From assembly GCF_902859725.1 (NCBI RefSeq), contig NZ_CADIJP010000008.1:186001-250000 (forward strand): a DNA stretch of 64,000 nucleotides. The letters are read 5' to 3'. The notes below the pieces were generated by a model. That model made no database searches. It saw only the letters and a list, made by a program, of their open reading frames with translations, and was not told the DNA's origin. Below are positions 61,173-64,000 of this stretch, in pieces. How positions within the stretch are numbered: position 1 is the stretch's first letter; each line of letters starts with the position of its first letter. Both the position numbers and the translations under genes were made by a program. The stretch is from Achromobacter mucicolens (GTDB taxonomy: Bacteria > Pseudomonadota > Gammaproteobacteria > Burkholderiales > Burkholderiaceae_B).

Positions 61173-62864
61173 ATGACGACTTTGACGGGCGGCCAGGCGG
61201 TGGTCGAAGCTCTGCGCGAACAAGGCACGGAATGTGTTTTGGGCTTGATAGGCTCGGCGGGGATGGAAGTATTTGACGGCTTGCATGGTGCAAAAGACGT
61301 GCGCTTTGTGGGCGTGCGTGATGAACGCACAGGTGTGCACATGGCCGATGGCTATGCCCGCATGACGGGCAAAGCGGGCGTTTTCCTGGCGGGCCAGAAC
61401 GGGCCAGGCGCGACCAATCTGGTGACGGGACTGGCACAGGCGCAGGCGGCTTATTCTCCGGTTATCGCGTTGGCGGGCCTGCTGTCGTCGGCGCATGCGC
61501 AAAGGGATGCCTTCCAAGAGCTGGACCAGCATTCGCTGTTCAAGCCGGTGACCAAGCGAACCTACACGTTGACCCAAACGTCCAGAATCCCGGAAATGAT
61601 CGGGGAAGCGCACCGCACGGCGTTGTCTCCCCGACAGGGACCGGTGCTGTTGAATCTGCCTCGGGATCTGCTTGCCGACGCGTTCGAGGCGCCCGATTTC
61701 CCCGCGCGCGGCAAAGTGTTTGTCCCGCAGGCATTTACAGGCCCGCAGGCTTTGATTGAACAGGCCGCGCATCTGCTGCGGCAGGCGAAGCGCCCGGTCA
61801 TCATTGCAGGGGGCGGCGTCAAGGCCGGCCGTCACGGCAAGGACGTAGTGCGGCTTGCAGAGTTGCTGAATGCGCCGGTGACGATGTCGCCGGGACACGG
61901 CGATGCGGTGTCGTGCAATGAAACCGTCTATGCAGGCCAGATGGGACCGCGCGGCAATCCTGTCGCAACGGATCTCGTCAAGCGCGCCGATGTCATCCTG
62001 GCGATCGGGACACGGCTAGGCTTTAACTCCACCTTTTATCAGGCCGATGCGCTGAACCCGGACGCGCAAATCATCCAGATTGAAGTGGAGCCCACGGCAA
62101 TCGGACGCTTCTTTCCGGTCGCGGTCGGCATCCTGGGCGATGCCGGTTGCGTCACCAATGACCTGGTGGCAGCGCTTAGCGGCCATCAGCCTGCTGCGGC
62201 CGCGCGGGAGTGGATGCGCGCCTTCGTCGAGCAGCGAACCGCGCTGCTTGCATCCCGTGATGCGGCGGCCGGCAGCGCCAGCGATCCCATTCAACCAGGC
62301 TTCCTGTATCGCGCCTTGCGGGAGGTCATGCCCGACGATGCGCTGTACACAATGGACGCCGGCACCCTGTGTCTGCAGGCCACGGACCAGCTGCGTTACG
62401 TGCAGACCCCGTCGCTGCTGACCCCGCTGGACTTTGGGTTGGTGGGTTTCTCGTACGCGTGCGGGTTGGGCGCCAAGCTGGGCGATCCCTCTCGTACCGT
62501 TGTGAGCCTGATGGGCGATGGCGGCTTTGGGATGGCCTGCAGCGAACTCGGCACTGCGGTGGAACACGGCATCAACACCGTCTGCATCGTGATGAACAAC
62601 GGCTGCTGGGGCGCCGAAAAAGCCTATCAGCGAGACTTCTTCGGAGAACGCTATATCGGCGCCGATGTCCGTAATCCCCCGTTCGACAAGCTTGCTGAAC
62701 TGTGGGGCGCCAAAGGGTTCCGTGTCGATTCGGCCAACAGTCTTGCCCAGACCATCGAGGAAGCAATCCGTTGCGGCCAGCCCGCCGTGGTCGATGTGAA
62801 GGTCGATCCGAACGCGCTCTACAGCTTTCGCCGGGACTCCTTCAAGAATCGGGCTGGAAAGTAG
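61173..62864 (+). CDS. ThDP-dependent enzyme (acetolactate synthase-like decarboxylase or lyase)
   Basis: The 563-residue protein has the three-domain ThDP fold: catalytic glutamate Glu51 in GVRDERTGVHMADGYARM, a central domain with a PVIIAGGGVKAG start, and the ThDP motif MGDGGFGMACSEL to VIMNNG (about 447-475). It is of the acetolactate synthase / benzoylformate decarboxylase / oxalyl-CoA decarboxylase superfamily, but the neighbours suggest a catabolic 2-keto-acid decarboxylase or lyase. The gene starts 19 bases after the receptor gene and ends two bases before the GMC gene. Confidence 0.88.
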   Translation: MTTLTGGQAVVEALREQGTECVLGLIGSAGMEVFDGLHGAKDVRFVGVRDERTGVHMADGYARMTGKAGVFLAGQNGPGATNLVTGLAQAQAAYSPVIALAGLLSSAHAQRDAFQELDQHSLFKPVTKRTYTLTQTSRIPEMIGEAHRTALSPRQGPVLLNLPRDLLADAFEAPDFPARGKVFVPQAFTGPQALIEQAAHLLRQAKRPVIIAGGGVKAGRHGKDVVRLAELLNAPVTMSPGHGDAVSCNETVYAGQMGPRGNPVATDLVKRADVILAIGTRLGFNSTFYQADALNPDAQIIQIEVEPTAIGRFFPVAVGILGDAGCVTNDLVAALSGHQPAAAAREWMRAFVEQRTALLASRDAAAGSASDPIQPGFLYRALREVMPDDALYTMDAGTLCLQATDQLRYVQTPSLLTPLDFGLVGFSYACGLGAKLGDPSRTVVSLMGDGGFGMACSELGTAVEHGINTVCIVMNNGCWGAEKAYQRDFFGERYIGADVRNPPFDKLAELWGAKGFRVDSANSLAQTIEEAIRCGQPAVVDVKVDPNALYSFRRDSFKNRAGK

Positions 62865-62866
62865 CG

Positions 62867-64000
62867 ATGGCTGCAGAAACCTTCGATTTTGTCGTTGTCG
62901 GTGCAGGTTCTGCAGGGTGCGTCCTGGCCAATCGGCTCTCCGCATCCGGGCGCCACCGCGTATTGCTGCTGGAGGGCGGCGGTGAAGACGCCAATATGTG
63001 GATTCATATCCCATTGGGCGTCGGCAAGCTGCTGACCAACGAGAAATACGCCTGGCCTTTTCGCACAGAACCGCAGCCTGGCATGGCGGGGCAGCAGGTG
63101 TACTGGCCGCGAGGCCGCGTGCTGGGGGGCTCCAGTGCGCTCAATGGCATGGCCTACGTCTGGGGCGATCCGGCCGAGTACGACAGTTGGAGCCAGATGG
63201 GCGTCGATCACTGGCGCTTTGCGGATATCCAGCCCTATTTCGCCAAGATGGAAACCTATCCGTACGGCCAGAACGCCCTGCGGGGTAAAGATGGCCCGGT
63301 GTGGATCACCGACCGTGGCGTTCGCGACCCCGACACGATTTCGGACGCCTTTGTGGACGGATGCTTGCAAGCTGGGATAAAGCGGACGCCTGACTACAAC
63401 GGCGGTCCGTATGAAGGCGTGCGATACCTGGAGCAAAACGCACGGAACGGGCGACGCCAAACATCGGCCGTGGCCTATCTGAAGCCGGCGCGAAATCGTA
63501 AGAACCTGTCGGTCCGCACCAACGCATTCGTGCGCCGGGTCATCGTGGAGGGTGGACGCTGCACCGGCGTCGAGTACGAGCACGAAGGACGCCGACTGAT
63601 CGCAAATGCAGCCGTGGAAGTGGTACTGAGCGCCGGTGCGGTCCAGTCGCCCCAACTGCTGGAGCTATCCGGCATTGGAGACCAGCAGCGTCTGAAAGAC
63701 CTGGGTATTCCTGTGGTGCGGCACCTACCGGCCGTGGGCGAGAACATGAGCGACCACTTGCAGGTGCGTTGCACGTATCGCACCTCCATTCCTGAAACCA
63801 TCAACGACATCATGCGTAGTCCGTTCTATCGCATGAAGGCGGGTCTGCAGTATGTCCTGACGCGCAAGGGGTTGATGGCAGGCACGTCGTCGACGGCGCA
63901 TGCGATCACCCGAACCAAGCCTGAATTGCCACACCCAAATGTGATGGTCCGCATTTATCACATCAGCGGCAAGGATCGCTACTCGCGTTCAGGCGTCGGC
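62867..64000 (+). CDS. GMC-family FAD oxidoreductase (choline dehydrogenase-like), cut by the window end
   Basis: The frame is open to the last base; 378 residues of a protein usually about 540 long are seen. Residues 8-24 hold the FAD motif VVVGAGSAGCVLANRLS, and RGRVLGGSSALNGMAYVWG near 84 and GAVQSPQLLELSGIG near 258 are GMC signatures. Such enzymes oxidise alcohols, aldehydes or choline. GGAAAG precedes ATG 62867. With the ThDP enzyme it could process an aldehyde or alcohol made from the transported acid; the direction of the pathway is not readable. Confidence 0.9.
   Translation, partial: MAAETFDFVVVGAGSAGCVLANRLSASGRHRVLLLEGGGEDANMWIHIPLGVGKLLTNEKYAWPFRTEPQPGMAGQQVYWPRGRVLGGSSALNGMAYVWGDPAEYDSWSQMGVDHWRFADIQPYFAKMETYPYGQNALRGKDGPVWITDRGVRDPDTISDAFVDGCLQAGIKRTPDYNGGPYEGVRYLEQNARNGRRQTSAVAYLKPARNRKNLSVRTNAFVRRVIVEGGRCTGVEYEHEGRRLIANAAVEVVLSAGAVQSPQLLELSGIGDQQRLKDLGIPVVRHLPAVGENMSDHLQVRCTYRTSIPETINDIMRSPFYRMKAGLQYVLTRKGLMAGTSSTAHAITRTKPELPHPNVMVRIYHISGKDRYSRSGVG

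Overview
The window is GC-rich chromosomal DNA from a betaproteobacterium of the Alcaligenaceae, most likely Achromobacter. Reasons: many periplasmic-binding-protein transport operons (Bug/TctC, TAXI-TRAP and several ABC types), lysine/alanine-rich protein tails as in Bordetella and its relatives, and a D-threonine aldolase that carries the landmark residues of the Alcaligenes (Achromobacter) xylosoxidans enzyme (Lys59, His347, Asp349). No rRNA, tRNA, CRISPR array or intact insertion sequence was seen.

Layout. 1-9974: a hydantoinase B fragment, a GntR/UTRA regulator, then one long operon. It holds a PotD-type binding protein, ATPase and two permeases, four flavin or iron-sulfur dehydrogenase subunits of opine-oxidase type, and a RidA imine deaminase. 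Together they look like uptake and oxidative breakdown of an amine or opine-like compound. 9949-15910: a BMP-type nucleobase/nucleoside ABC transporter in an operon with a CodA-family deaminase whose specificity residue is changed, making it a candidate 5-methylcytosine deaminase. 16363-24256: housekeeping and small-metabolism genes: a DedA-rhodanese fusion, a PanE-like reductase, a flavin reductase, a nucleoside deoxyribosyltransferase, TetR, ribB under an FMN riboswitch, a SET-domain protein with a histone-H1-like tail, and a bestrophin. 24279-30169: an Lrp regulator divergent from an acetolactate synthase catalytic subunit, an SDR, and a TauT/NitT-type ABC operon. 30289-37121: topB, a GDYXXLXY/DUF2157 membrane protein, gluQRS and smg. 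37359-48239: TRAP-TAXI transporter, D-threonine aldolase, entericidin-like lipoprotein, CsbD, polar amino-acid ABC operon, Bug receptor, argD-like aminotransferase.

48240-55870 is accessory. After two ordinary-looking genes the base composition changes, and at 49626-55014 lies a lower-GC two-gene operon. It encodes a nitrilase-fold protein (595 aa) and a 1205-residue SMC/Rad50-like ATPase with a CxxC zinc hook and an uncharacterised N-terminal domain. It is bordered on the left by insertion-sequence-like repeats and a methyltransferase with a replaced tail. I do not recognise the pair as a named system. It has the architecture of a conflict or anti-phage defence module (ATPase sensor plus enzymatic effector) and is the most interesting item in the window.

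55971-59224: an ECF sigma/anti-sigma pair divergent from a catalase-family peroxidase and a cytochrome b561. Two back-to-back ECF promoters with identical spacing lie between them. 59418-64000: a GntR regulator followed by a Bug receptor, a ThDP enzyme and a GMC oxidoreductase cut by the window end, probably a small catabolic operon controlled from an 18-bp palindrome.
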